Source of the DNA: UBA6912 sp963792895
GTDB lineage: Bacteria; Actinomycetota; Acidimicrobiia; Spongiisociales; UBA5794
DNA: 64,000 nt
Direction of reading: 5' to 3'
NCBI GenBank assembly: GCA_963792895.1
Contig: CAWBYA010000008.1
Coordinates: 186,001-250,000, forward strand
The notes beneath the pieces are model-generated. The model did no database searches. It was not told where the DNA came from and worked only from the letters and a program-made list of their open reading frames with translations. Both the position numbers and the translations under genes were made by a program. Of the stretch, positions 17,935 to 26,764 are shown piece by piece; position 1 is the stretch's first letter; the number at the start of each line of letters is the position of its first letter.

Positions 17935-19329
17935 GTGACCACGACTTCGCTCGACACCGCCACGACTCGGCCCTTGTGGTGGGAGGGTCTCGACGACCAA
18001 CTCGGCACTCGCGACCCGCTCCCGACCGACCTCGACGTCGATGTCGCCATCGTCGGCGCCGGCTACACCGGCCTGTGGACCGCGTACTCGCTGGCCGTCG
18101 CCGACCCTTCGCTGCGCATCGCCGTGCTCGAACGCGCTCACGTCGGATTCGGAGCCTCGGGTCGCAACGGCGGCTGGTGCTACGACGGCTTCGCCGGGGG
18201 TCTCTCCAGGCTCGAGAAGATGTCAGACCTGGAGACGACGCAGGCGTTTGCCGCCGCGTTGCGCGAGACGGTCGCCGCGATCGGCAAGGTGGTGGCGGAC
18301 GAAGGCATCGCCTGCGACTTCCACAAAGGCGGCACCATCGAGTACCTCCGCAACGAAGGCCAACGCATACGCGCCGAAGAGGATGTCGCAGAGGCACGGC
18401 GTTACGGCTGGACCGAGGAAGAGCTTCGTATCCTCTCCCCCGCCGAAACCCGCGAGATCGGCAACAGCCCCCACCTCGTCGGCGGCCTCTGGTCGGCGCA
18501 CACCGCCGCCATCCAGCCGGCCAAGCTCGCCCTCGGGCTCGCCGAAGCGGCAGAGCGTCGCGGCGTTGCGATCTACGAGCACACCGCCGCCACGAAGATC
18601 ACCCCAGGACGGGTGACGACCGCCTCGGGCGCCGTCGTGAAGTCGCGGGTGATCGTCCGCGCCACCGAGGGCTACACCGCCGATCTCGTGGGCCATCACC
18701 GCACGCTGGCGCCGCTGTACTCGATCATGCTCGCCACCGAGCCGATGCCAGACGCGATGTGGGACGACATCGGGCTCGCCGACCGCCAGACGTTCGGCGA
18801 TCTCCGCCATCTCGTGATCTACGGCCAGCGCACCGCAGACGGCCGTGTCGCCTTCGGGGGCCGCGGTGCCCCGTACGACTACGGCTCGCGCATCCGCTCC
18901 AACGCCGACTTCCCCGCCGAGACATTCGCACCGGTCCGTGAGGCGCTCATCGAGGTGTTCCCGCAGCTCTCCGACGTCACCATCACCCATCGCTGGGGCG
19001 GCGTCCTCGGTGTCGCGCGCACCTGGCTCCCGACCGTCGGCCTCGACCGCGCCACGGGCATCGGCTGGGCCGGCGGGTACGTCGGTTCCGGCGTCGCCGC
19101 CACCAACCTCGCAGGACGCACCCTCGCCGACCTCATCACCGGCGTGACCAGCCCCCGCACCCGCTTCCCCTGGGTCGACGTCCGCACTCGCAACTGGGAG
19201 CTGGAGCCCTTCCGCTGGCTCGGGATCAACGCCGCCCTCAAGGTGATGACGAGCGCAGACGCCGCCGAGCAGCGCACCGGCCGGCCTGCCAAGCGGGCAG
19301 ACGCCATGTGGTGGCTCGCCAAGCATTGA
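17935..19329 (+). CDS. FAD-dependent oxidoreductase, DAO/PuuB-OrdL type
   Basis: 464 residues of the D-amino-acid-oxidase fold. A short lead RPLWWEGLDDQLGTRDPLPT, typical of gamma-glutamylputrescine oxidase-like proteins, is followed by the FAD site VDVAIVGAGYTGLWTAYSLA, the ribose-binding end VLERAHVGFGASGRNGGW, and the C-terminal flavin site RWGGVLGVARTWLPTVGLDR with GWAGGYVGSGVAATNLAGRT. It probably oxidises an amine or N-substituted amino acid, releasing an aldehyde for the divergent ALDH. The GTG at 17935 is chosen because the promoter leaves no room for a leader. It leads the unit with a 33-aa ORF, aminotransferase and TetR. Confidence 0.88.
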   Translation: MTTTSLDTATTRPLWWEGLDDQLGTRDPLPTDLDVDVAIVGAGYTGLWTAYSLAVADPSLRIAVLERAHVGFGASGRNGGWCYDGFAGGLSRLEKMSDLETTQAFAAALRETVAAIGKVVADEGIACDFHKGGTIEYLRNEGQRIRAEEDVAEARRYGWTEEELRILSPAETREIGNSPHLVGGLWSAHTAAIQPAKLALGLAEAAERRGVAIYEHTAATKITPGRVTTASGAVVKSRVIVRATEGYTADLVGHHRTLAPLYSIMLATEPMPDAMWDDIGLADRQTFGDLRHLVIYGQRTADGRVAFGGRGAPYDYGSRIRSNADFPAETFAPVREALIEVFPQLSDVTITHRWGGVLGVARTWLPTVGLDRATGIGWAGGYVGSGVAATNLAGRTLADLITGVTSPRTRFPWVDVRTRNWELEPFRWLGINAALKVMTSADAAEQRTGRPAKRADAMWWLAKH

Positions 19330-19352
19330 CCGACAGGATCAGGAGACACGAC

Positions 19353-19454
19353 ATGACCACCAGCGCAGTGTCCGGCCGCTTCGCCGCCTTGCTCGCCGCC
19401 GGCGGCGTCGAGACCATCGAGAAGCTGTACGTGACCATCGAGGAGCAGACATGA
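19353..19454 (+). CDS. 33-residue translationally coupled small protein
   Basis: ATG 19353 has AGGAG seven bases upstream and opens a frame beginning MTTSAVSGRFAALLAAGG and ending IEKLYVTIEEQT, whose stop overlaps the ATG of the aminotransferase (ATGA at 19451-19454). The codon choice is G/C-ending like its neighbours. It has a small hydrophobic helix but no clear membrane segment. It could be a genuine microprotein or a leader ORF coupling translation of the aminotransferase. I do not recognise the family. Confidence 0.6.
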   Translation: MTTSAVSGRFAALLAAGGVETIEKLYVTIEEQT

Positions 19455-20762
19455 CCATCCAAGGACCCAGGACAACCGAGTGGTTCGACCGCGCCTGCGC
19501 AGCGATGGTCAACGGCGTTTCGAGCGGATGGCGCTACTGGGGCCGCGACGAGACCTTGGTGCTGTCCAAGGGTGAGGGCGGCTACGTCTACGACTCCGAC
19601 GGCAAGAAGTACATCGACTACCACTGCGGCTTCGGCCCGATCATCCTCGGCCACGGTGACCCCGATGTCGCCGCCGCCGTCGGTGAAGCCGCCGCGGCAG
19701 GCACGACCTTCGCCTTCACCCAGGAACGCGAGATCGTCGCCGCCGAGACCATCAAGCAGGCCGTGCCGTGGGTGGAGCGGCTCCGCTTCACCAACACGGG
19801 CACCGAGGCGACGATGCACGCCGTCCGGCTGGCGCGCGGGTTCACCGGCCGCGACGTCATCCTCAAGTTCGAAGGCACCTATCACGGCGCCCATGATTAC
19901 GTGATGTTCTCGACGCCGGGGAAGCCCGTCGGCGCCTTCGGTTCGCCGTACCGGCCGCTACCGATCCCGATGAGCTCCGGCATGCCCGACGTCGTGACGT
20001 CGTTGATCCGCACCCTGCCCTACAACGACCTCGCGGCGGCGCAGCGGATGTTCGCCGACCAGGGGAGGCGCATCGCCGCCATCGTTGTCGAGCCGATGCT
20101 CGGAAACGCGATGGGTGTCGAGCCCGTCCCCGGCTTCCTCCAAGGCCTGCGCGACCTGTGCGACGCCAACGACACGATCCTGATCTTCGACGAGGTGAAG
20201 ACCGGGTTCCGCATCGCCGTTGGCGGTGCCGCAGAGGCATACGGCGTGACCCCGGACCTCGCGGCGTTCGCCAAGGCGCTCGGCAACGGCGTGCCCGTGG
20301 CGGCCATCGCCGGACGGGGCCCGATTCTCGACGGGCTGGGCCAAGGGCGGCATCGTCCAGGCGGGCACCTACTCGGGCAACGGCATCGCGGTCGCCGCAG
20401 CCCAGGCGACGGTCGCCAAGCTGATGACGGGCGAGCCGATGGCACAGCTCGATCGGGTTGGTCATGCGCTCATGGAGGGCACCGCCAAGATCCTCGCCGA
20501 GCATGGCGTCCCGTCGACCGTGCAGGGCAAGCCTGCGATGTTCGGCTTCTACTTCGGTGAGGGCACGCCCCACGACTACCGCGGGGTCGCCGACCACGAC
20601 GAAGCGCTGTACGAGAAGCTGGTGATGGGAATGATCCGGCGCGGCGTCATGCCCAGCCCGGATGCGCTCGAGCCGTGGTTCCTCTGTGCCGCCCACTCCG
20701 ACGACGATGTCGCCACGACCCTCCAGGTCTTCGAAGAGGCGCTCGTCGAGGCGTTGCGCTGA
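19451..20762 (+). CDS. Class III aminotransferase, glutamate-1-semialdehyde aminomutase-like, frameshifted
   Basis: PLP enzyme moving an amino group, about 436 residues joined. The first frame shows SGWRYWGRDETLVLSKGEGG, LRFTNTGTEATMHAVRLARG, FEGTYHGAHDYV, LIFDEVKTGFRIAVGGAAEA (PLP-binding Asp) and the lysine-bearing AAFAKALGNGVPVAAIAGR. The second frame gives GGIVQAGTYSGNGIAVAAAQ to the stop. Removing one G in CTGGGCC near 20338 joins them as GLAKGGIVQAGTYSG. It is more likely catabolic than heme-forming, given the neighbouring FAD oxidoreductase and ALDH. The stop overlaps the TetR ATG by one base. Confidence 0.87.
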
Positions 20763-21409
20763 TGCCGATCCAGGTCGACGTCGCACAGCGCCGCGCCGAC
20801 ATCGCGGAGGCGACCTTGCGGGTCGCCGCCCGCAGCGGTCTGGGTGGGGTGACGATCCGGTCGGTGGCCGCCGAGCTGGGGGCGTCCACCACCGTCATCA
20901 CCAACTACCTCCCCACCCGCGCCGACCTGCTCGCCAACGCGATGGAGATGATGGCCGATGAGTGGATCGGAGAGCTCGATGCGGCCAGCGCCGATCTCGA
21001 TCCTGCAGATGCGTTGGGCGAGGTGATGCGCGAGGCCGTGAGCTGGGACGAGCAGGAGCGGATCCGCAACCAGTTCTGGGTGGCCGTACTCTCGGAGCCC
21101 AATCGCCCGAAGGCCGTCGCCGACCAGTTGCGCGCCGAGAGCGATGCGGTGCGCCACCGGCTGGCGAAGCTCGTGGAACAGTGCGGCCACTCCGATCCCA
21201 ACGCCGCCGCCGACCAGCTGTTCTTGTTCGCCCAGGGCGCATTCGTCTCGATGGTCGAGACACCAACGAAGTGGACGCCGGAACGACTCGGGGCTGCGGC
21301 GACGGCGATCACAGAGAGCGTGCTCGGCAGCAGGCTGAGCGGGATCGTGAGCGGGTTCGCCTGGCTCCACCCCACCGCGACGCCCATACAATCGCCCGGT
21401 GATGCCTGA
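20762..21409 (+). CDS. TetR-family transcriptional regulator
   Basis: 215 residues. The N-terminal helix-turn-helix covers RRADIAEATLRVAARSGLGG, VTIRSVAAELGASTTVITNY and LPTRADLLANAMEMM, the standard TetR pattern. The C-terminal ligand domain (SWDEQERIRNQFWVAVLSEP, then AADQLFLFAQGAFVSMVETP) resembles TetR_C_6/BetI-like proteins. TGATG overlap with the aminotransferase shows coupling. It likely senses a substrate or product of the amine unit and binds the AACACTGT repeat at 17901-17922. Confidence 0.92.
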   Translation: MPIQVDVAQRRADIAEATLRVAARSGLGGVTIRSVAAELGASTTVITNYLPTRADLLANAMEMMADEWIGELDAASADLDPADALGEVMREAVSWDEQERIRNQFWVAVLSEPNRPKAVADQLRAESDAVRHRLAKLVEQCGHSDPNAAADQLFLFAQGAFVSMVETPTKWTPERLGAAATAITESVLGSRLSGIVSGFAWLHPTATPIQSPGDA

Positions 21410-22049
21410 AGCGGCGACGCCCCAGCACTACGTGCTCGAGATGCTGAAGACCCGGCGCGGCGCGACGACCTCGGACAAGCGATATCGGATCGTGAGCCGC
21501 AGTACCGGCCTGCGGTTCGAAGGGCACGCGCTGGGCAACTACCTGGTCAGCCCAACCGAGTTCACCGCTGCGGACGGCTCGATCGCGTTCACGCTCGGGG
21601 CGAGCCGTCGTGTTGCGCCGAGCCGCTGGTCGCTCACGGCGCCGGATGCTTCTGAACTGGCGAGCTTCAAGGTGGGTCGCATGAGCCGGGGAAGGACCAC
21701 CGTGAACCTCGCAGACGGCAGGCGCCTCACTTTCGGGCCGGCAGAATCCGTATCTCGCGACTACCTGCGGGCGAGCGTGCTCCTCGACACGGCCTCACAC
21801 ATCCTCCACGACGCCGAGCACGTCTACGCCTCGACCACGACGCCCGGACCGCCGGAACGATCACTCCGCCGTATCGCCACGTCCGTTGCTGGAATCCCCA
21901 AAGCGATCTACGAAGCAATCGCCGCCGACGACTTTCTTCCCTGTGGCCACCTCCATGTCTTTGAGAACCCCACCCCAGGTGACGAACGCCTGATCGCGGC
22001 CCTCCTGGTCCTGAGGAGGGAGGTGGTCGACAGGCATCGCGCCCCGTGA
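21402..22049 (+). CDS. Hypothetical protein, possibly LURP1/tubby-like fold
   Basis: 215 residues, overlapping the TetR 3' end by eight bases. The first two-thirds are rich in short strands with alternating hydrophobics: DKRYRIVSRSTGLRFEGHAL, RRVAPSRWSLTAPDASELAS and FKVGRMSRGRTTVNLADGRR, reminiscent of LURP-one-related/tubby C-terminal barrels. The end contains DFLPCGHLHVFENPTPGDER. No signal peptide, membrane segment or catalytic motif is evident. An in-frame GTG at 21399 is an alternative start. Function unknown. Confidence 0.55.
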   Translation: MPEAATPQHYVLEMLKTRRGATTSDKRYRIVSRSTGLRFEGHALGNYLVSPTEFTAADGSIAFTLGASRRVAPSRWSLTAPDASELASFKVGRMSRGRTTVNLADGRRLTFGPAESVSRDYLRASVLLDTASHILHDAEHVYASTTTPGPPERSLRRIATSVAGIPKAIYEAIAADDFLPCGHLHVFENPTPGDERLIAALLVLRREVVDRHRAP

Positions 22050-22085
22050 CCCGCAGGCCCGGTGGAGGGGCTCACCTGCGTGCGC

Positions 22086-22107
22086 CGTTGGCCCATTGAG
22101 GCCAACG
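22086..22107. promoter_or_regulatory. Perfect 8-6-8 inverted repeat upstream of ABC exporter
   Basis: CGTTGGCC - six bases - GGCCAACG lies 37 bases after the preceding stop and 38 bases before the ATPase start. It could be an operator of the exporter genes or a terminator of the preceding unit. No T-run follows. The arm and spacer lengths equal those of the 17901 repeat, but the sequence differs. Confidence 0.45.
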
Positions 22108-22145
22108 TAGGCTGGGCCGGACACTCACCCCTTTTGGAGCCGGCG

Positions 22146-23057
22146 ATGACCGACACCGCGATTCGAACCGAGAGCCTCGTCAAGGACTACGGCAAGACGC
22201 GTGGCCTCGACGGGCTCGACCTCGAGGTGCAGACGGGTGAGGTGTACGGCTTCCTCGGGCCGAACGGGGCGGGCAAGAGCACGACGATACGGCTGCTGCT
22301 CGACCTCATCAGGCCAACGAGCGGCCGGGCGGAGGTCCTCGGCCTCGATCCGGAAGCAAGCGGCGTCGCCCTGCGGAGACGGCTCGGCTATCTGGCAGGC
22401 GATTTCCTCGTCGACGGCCGCCAATCGGGTCGGGAGCTGTTGACCTATCTCGGCCGCTTGCGAGGGGGCGTGCCGAAAACCCGGATCGAGGGCCTCGCCG
22501 AACGCCTCGACCTCGACCTCGACCGGACGATCAAGGGCTTGTCGCGCGGTAACCGGCAGAAGATCGGCGTCGTACAGGCCTTCATGCACGACCCCGAGTT
22601 GCTGATCCTCGACGAGCCGACCAGCGGCCTCGACCCATTCCTCCAGCAGGAGTTTGCGGCGCTCGCCCGGGAGGTGACGGCAGCTGGGCGCACCGTGTTC
22701 ATGTCGTCGCACGTCATGAGCGAGGTGCAACAAACGGCTGATCGCGTCGGGATCATCCGCGATGGGAAGCTGGTGACGGTCGAACGGGTCGAGGACCTGC
22801 GCGAGCGGTCGATGCGCAGCGTCATGATCCACTTCGAGGACTCCGTGTCCGCCGATGAGTTCGCTGCGGTCCCGGGCGTGAGAGAGCTGCGCGTCGACGG
22901 GACGGTCCTGCGCTGCAAGCTCGACGGACGAGCCGATGCCCTCGTCAAGGCTGCGGCGCAGCACACGGTCCTCGCCCTCACCGTCGAGGAGGCCGATCTC
23001 GAAGAGCTCTTCTTCCACCACTACGCCAACGATGGCGGAGCCAATGATGCTGCGTAA
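22146..23057 (+). CDS. ABC exporter ATP-binding protein (DrrA type)
   Basis: 303 residues. Walker A in GFLGPNGAGKSTTIRLLLDL, the Q-loop region, signature IKGLSRGNRQKIGVVQAFMH, Walker B LLILDEPTSGLDPFLQQEF and the H-loop in VFMSSHVMSEVQQTADRVGI follow in order. The C-terminal about 80 residues (VMIHFEDSVSADEFAAVPGV and on) are the DUF4162-like tail of drug and lantibiotic exporters. ATG 22146 has GGAG upstream. It overlaps the permease gene, so the two form one exporter of unknown substrate. Confidence 0.95.
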   Translation: MTDTAIRTESLVKDYGKTRGLDGLDLEVQTGEVYGFLGPNGAGKSTTIRLLLDLIRPTSGRAEVLGLDPEASGVALRRRLGYLAGDFLVDGRQSGRELLTYLGRLRGGVPKTRIEGLAERLDLDLDRTIKGLSRGNRQKIGVVQAFMHDPELLILDEPTSGLDPFLQQEFAALAREVTAAGRTVFMSSHVMSEVQQTADRVGIIRDGKLVTVERVEDLRERSMRSVMIHFEDSVSADEFAAVPGVRELRVDGTVLRCKLDGRADALVKAAAQHTVLALTVEEADLEELFFHHYANDGGANDAA

Positions 23058-23841
23058 CCCGTTCGCCAAGTGGCTGTGGGACGCCCGCCGCTCGCTCCTG
23101 GGTTGGGCGATCGCGATCGTGGTGCTCGGGGCCGGCTACGCCGCCTTCTGGCCGACGATCGACTCCCCGGCCATGCGCGACGCGCTCGCCAACTACCCGC
23201 AGGCCCTGCTCGAGGCGCTCAACTACACCGACATCACGACCCCGACCGGCTACCTCAGCGCAACGGTCTACGGATTGATCGTGGCGATTCTCCTACTCGT
23301 GTACTCGGTTGGGGCAGGAGCGCGCAGCATCGCCGGCGATGAGGAGGCCGGCACGCTCGACCTGATGCTGGCCCACCCGGTGAGCCGGCTGCGGCTTGCG
23401 TCGGAGCGGTATGCGGCGATCGTCGCAAGCATCGTCCTCTTCAACCTCGTCCTGCTGGGCGCCCTCTTGGCGATTGCCGGGCCGGTCCGGCTCGACGGTA
23501 TCGCCCTCTCGCAGTACGCCGCGATGCACGTCCACTTGGTGTTGTTCGCCGCGCTGTTCGGCGCGATCAGTTTCGGCATCGGCGCCGCCACGGGCAGCAA
23601 GGCCGCCGCCATCAGCTCCGGCGCCGCCGTCGGCTTCTTCGGATACCTCGCCAACGGGGTCCTGCCCCAGGTGGAGGGCCTCGAGTGGACGCGCAACCTC
23701 TCGCCGTTCCACTGGCTCACCGGCGGGAGCCCGCTGCGCAACGGGCTCCAAGCCGGCAACCTGCTCATCATGCTGGGCCTGATCGTGTTGTTCGTCGTGC
23801 TCGGCACGTGGCGCTTCGAGCGCCGCGACGTCGCGGTGTAG
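23044..23841 (+). CDS. ABC-2 type exporter permease
   Basis: About 265 residues with six membrane segments: LLGWAIAIVVLGAGYAAFWP, a periplasmic loop, GLIVAILLLVYSVGAGARSI, then the cytoplasmic signature GDEEAGTLDLMLAHPVSR, and further segments at IVASIVLFNLVLLGALLAIA, LFAALFGAISFGIGAATGSK, SGAAVGFFGYLANGVL and LLIMLGLIVLFVVLGTWRF. GGAG before the ATG pair at 23044/23047 supports this start; ATG 23032 is also in frame. It pairs with the upstream ATPase, overlapping it by 14 bases. The gene ends 13 bases from a convergent gene. Confidence 0.9.
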   Translation: MMLRNPFAKWLWDARRSLLGWAIAIVVLGAGYAAFWPTIDSPAMRDALANYPQALLEALNYTDITTPTGYLSATVYGLIVAILLLVYSVGAGARSIAGDEEAGTLDLMLAHPVSRLRLASERYAAIVASIVLFNLVLLGALLAIAGPVRLDGIALSQYAAMHVHLVLFAALFGAISFGIGAATGSKAAAISSGAAVGFFGYLANGVLPQVEGLEWTRNLSPFHWLTGGSPLRNGLQAGNLLIMLGLIVLFVVLGTWRFERRDVAV

Positions 23842-23854
23842 AGGGGTTACCGAG

Positions 23855-25267
23855 CTAGGGAGTGCATGGCTCGTCGTACGCACAGCCGTTGACCTCGAGG
23901 AAGGCCGCGTACTCGTCGGCATAGGTGAGCACCACGGCTGCGCTCGCATCAGCCGCTTCGACGCTCGACCACTCCAAGAAGCCACCGACTGCGTCAACGG
24001 CTTCAGGATGGGTGCCCCGCAGCCACGCCTTGAAGGGAAGAATCACAAAGCTCGGGTTATCGGTGGCATCCTCGAAGATCTCGGCGATCCCCTCGGGCGT
24101 CACCCGCATCGTCACCGTCGTCTCGAATCCAGCCGCGCCTACGGCGCTGTAGAGCGGGTCGACCCAGCGTCCCACACACTCGACGGCGACCTCCGTTGCG
24201 TCGCCCGACCCGGTGCATTCTTCCGGTGTCCGGGTCCACCCGGCCGCCGGGATGAGAATCAGCCTTCGCTCGATCTCCGCACCTAGACCGGCGCGCAGCT
24301 GCGCGGTGAGGAGCGCAAGCGCTGCGTCGACGTCGCCCGCCCTCTCGGCCGCCAGGTACGACTCGGCCGTCAGGAGCGCCCCATCGACCCCAAAAGGCGT
24401 GCACGTCGTGTCGTAGGAGCAGCCGTTGGCGACGAGGTAGGCGGCGTACTCGTCGGCATACCGGACGACAGTCTCGCCTGCCTGCTCAGCTCGTGCGACT
24501 GACGGCCAAGCGAACATCGAGGAGAGAAGCAGCGCGTCCTGTGGATGAGTCCCGTCCATCCACTCTTGGAAACGGTCAAAGACCGGGTCGGACGCGCTTT
24601 CGGTCGGAGCTTCGAAGATCCGGGCAATACCGTCGGGCGTGACTGTCACTGTGAGGATGCTCTCGGTTCCGGGAGCAGCCACGGTGCGATCGAGGTAGGA
24701 GGTTGACGCTCGTGGACATTCGACCACCACTTCAGTTGTGTCGCCGGATGCTGCGCACTCCTCGACCGAGACGATGACCTCAGCCGCTTGCTGGTATGTG
24801 ATCAGCTGCTCGACGTACCCCCCGAGACCCTCTCGCAGCTCGGGCGTCATCAGCGCAAGGGCGCCGTCCAGGTCTCCGCTCGTCTCGGCGACGAGATACG
24901 CATCGGTTGTCTCCAGCGCCGATTCGATGCCGAATCTCGGTTCCTCTGGCTCGGCTGCCACGTCCTCGCCACCCCCCAAGTTGACGGCGGCTATCACCGC
25001 GCCAACGATCCCAAGGACGACGACGAAGGCAAGAGCAGCCACCCAAGCAGCCGACCACCGCCGCCTGGGCCCGCCGGGCGCCGCCGATCCTGTTGCAGCC
25101 TCGTCGGTCCGCTGCGACTCACGCATCGTGTCTCTCGTGTCCATGCCGATCCTCCGTTCGATCTCGCGGAGGGCGTCGGCGCGACTCCACGTTGACTCGG
25201 GCAGCGGCGAATCGGGCACGAACAGGTCCGTCTCCGCAATCAGCTCGAACAGCTGGACGTCGTTCAT
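23855..25267 (-). CDS. Membrane partner of the ECF sigma factor, duplicated extracellular domain
   Basis: 470 residues, start coupled to the sigma gene (ATGA). The cytoplasmic N-terminal about 80 residues (MNDVQLFELIAETDLFVPDS) carry no zinc HCC motif. One membrane segment (AAWVAALAFVVVLGIVGAVI) follows, then two homologous extracellular units of about 170 residues. Unit 1 has DAYLVAETSGDLDGALALMT and VRYADEYAAYLVANGCSYDT; unit 2 has ESYLAAERAGDVDAALALLT and LTYADEYAAFLEVNGCAYDE. The units resemble SnoaL/NTF2-type domains, with paired cysteines. The position implies an anti-sigma or sensor role, but this is inference from context. Confidence 0.7.
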   Translation of the reverse strand: MNDVQLFELIAETDLFVPDSPLPESTWSRADALREIERRIGMDTRDTMRESQRTDEAATGSAAPGGPRRRWSAAWVAALAFVVVLGIVGAVIAAVNLGGGEDVAAEPEEPRFGIESALETTDAYLVAETSGDLDGALALMTPELREGLGGYVEQLITYQQAAEVIVSVEECAASGDTTEVVVECPRASTSYLDRTVAAPGTESILTVTVTPDGIARIFEAPTESASDPVFDRFQEWMDGTHPQDALLLSSMFAWPSVARAEQAGETVVRYADEYAAYLVANGCSYDTTCTPFGVDGALLTAESYLAAERAGDVDAALALLTAQLRAGLGAEIERRLILIPAAGWTRTPEECTGSGDATEVAVECVGRWVDPLYSAVGAAGFETTVTMRVTPEGIAEIFEDATDNPSFVILPFKAWLRGTHPEAVDAVGGFLEWSSVEAADASAAVVLTYADEYAAFLEVNGCAYDEPCTP

Positions 25268-25827
25268 CCGTCACCCCCCTCCTGAATCGCACGGGTTTCG
25301 TTGATCGTCGCCACCGGTTCGGCGATGCCGGCAGCCTTACGAAGCCGGTGGAGCGCACGGGAAAGGCGCTTCTTTGCGGCTTCATGACTACACCCGAGTG
25401 CGGCAGCGATCTGCGCCGTCGGCAAGTCCTCGTAGGTGCGAAGCAGGATGACCTCCCGGTCGCCCGGGGCGAGCGACCGCAACGCCTCCACCACGGCATC
25501 GTGCTCGGCACCCCGCACGACCACGGTGTCTGGGCCTGGGGCGACGACGTCGCCGACGCCCTCGAGCTTTGCCCGCAGCGACGCAAGGCGCCGCCCGGAT
25601 CTCCGCACATTGGATACCTCGAAGGAGGCAACGCGGTAGAGCCAGGGCAGCGTTCCGTCGCCGTCGGGCATGTCGTCCACCTTTCGCCACGCGACCGCAA
25701 ACACCTGCGCCACCGCGTCGTTCGCATCGTCGGTGGGAAGCCTGCGCAGGCAGTACCGCATGACGGCCTCGAAGTGCTCGTCGAACACTCGACGGAACCT
25801 CGCATCCGATGAGGCGGGTGTCCTCAC
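25264..25827 (-). CDS. ECF-type RNA polymerase sigma factor
   Basis: 187 residues. Region 2 reads FRRVFDEHFEAVMRYCLRRL and FAVAWRKVDDMPDGDGTLPW; the LYRVASFEVSNVRRSGRRL stretch is typical of SigE-like ECF proteins. Region 4 reads LAPGDREVILLRTYEDLPTA, QIAAALGCSHEAAKKRLSRA. GTG 25827 has GGGAGGGAAG about seven bases upstream; an in-frame ATG at 25890 lacks such support. Its stop overlaps the start of a membrane protein that probably controls it. Confidence 0.9.
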   Translation of the reverse strand: MRTPASSDARFRRVFDEHFEAVMRYCLRRLPTDDANDAVAQVFAVAWRKVDDMPDGDGTLPWLYRVASFEVSNVRRSGRRLASLRAKLEGVGDVVAPGPDTVVVRGAEHDAVVEALRSLAPGDREVILLRTYEDLPTAQIAAALGCSHEAAKKRLSRALHRLRKAAGIAEPVATINETRAIQEGGDG

Positions 25828-26095
25828 GCCGACTTCCCTCCCACGAGAACTCTCACCTGTATACGGCCGCCAAGAGATGTTTGGGGACACCCCAATGTCT
25901 ACCTGTCACGTTGCGCCGGTGGTGGACGTAGATGGTCGGAGCCCGGGTTCTCGCACGGGAACCGGTCGAGGAGGGTGGCACTGGCCGCCCTCTTCGACCA
26001 TGCCTCGGTCGGAGCGACCGCCTGCGGCCTACTCGAACTAGGCCCTTCGATGTGCTCTCCAAAGACCGGTCGGTCGCACACGATCGTTCTCGGTC
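25828..26095. other. Gap without a recognisable gene
   Basis: Between the divergent sigma-factor gene and the SRPBCC gene. It must hold the promoter of the sigma factor. I checked both strands for tRNA-like arms (there is a GGTTC-like string near 25945) and found no cloverleaf, and I saw no convincing ORF. Confidence 0.5.
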
Positions 26096-26611
26096 ATGAA
26101 CGCAGTGTCGCGGGCCCGCCGTTTGCGGCGCATGCTGCGTGGTCGTATGTCGCCTTGCCAGAATGGAACGGTGGAGTTTCAGCCCGACCCCGACGCCATC
26201 GTGTGGCGCCTGCACCTGCGATCGGCACCAGAGCAGGTCTACGCACTCATCGCATCTGCCGACGGTCGGGCGTCGTTCTGGGCGGAGGAGGCGCTCGAAC
26301 ACGACGGCATCGTCCACTTCCGTTTCATCAACGGAGTCCGGTATCGGGGCCGAGTCCTCGTCTCGGAACCTCCCGAGCACTGGGCGGTCGACTACTTCGG
26401 GAGCACTGCCGAGTTCATGCTCGTACCGGATGGTGACGGCGGCACGGACCTGACGCTGACGAACACCGGCGTCGCAGCAGCCGACCGAGCAGAGGTCACG
26501 GCAGGCTGGTTGAACGTGCTCCTCCCGCTGAAAGCGTATGCCGACTTCGGGGTCGATATCCGCTCACACGATCCACTCCGGACGTGGGACCAGGGCTACT
26601 GCGACCAGTGA
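26096..26611 (+). CDS. SRPBCC/AHSA1-family protein
   Basis: Up to 171 residues of the START/Bet v1-like hydrophobic-cavity fold: IVWRLHLRSAPEQVYALIAS at the front, ASFWAEEALEHDGIVHFRFI, RYRGRVLVSEPPEHWAVDYF, then LTLTNTGV and the final long helix TAGWLNVLLPLKAYADFGVD. Members bind lipids or hydrophobic ligands, or act as co-chaperone-like AHSA1 proteins. The start is uncertain: ATG 26096, ATG 26147 and GTG 26171 are all in frame, and none has a strong ribosome-binding site. The family usually begins close to the 26171 codon. Confidence 0.8.
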   Translation: MNAVSRARRLRRMLRGRMSPCQNGTVEFQPDPDAIVWRLHLRSAPEQVYALIASADGRASFWAEEALEHDGIVHFRFINGVRYRGRVLVSEPPEHWAVDYFGSTAEFMLVPDGDGGTDLTLTNTGVAAADRAEVTAGWLNVLLPLKAYADFGVDIRSHDPLRTWDQGYCDQ

Positions 26612-26764
26612 TCGCCGCGGACAGCGCATCGGGTTCCGCAGCTATGCGAGGGGGTTGTGGCGAGGCGTGACGGACCCTCACGTTGCGTGCCGTCGCCCCG
26701 CCCACCTCACCAAAGCGCCGCTCCCCGGGTCTTTCCTGTCACTACCCCAAGGTACGTTGTCCAC

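Noticed and set aside
25900..26090. Possible tRNA in the gap before the SRPBCC gene
   Set aside because: A GGTTC-like string is present, but no acceptor stem, anticodon arm or D-arm can be paired around it.
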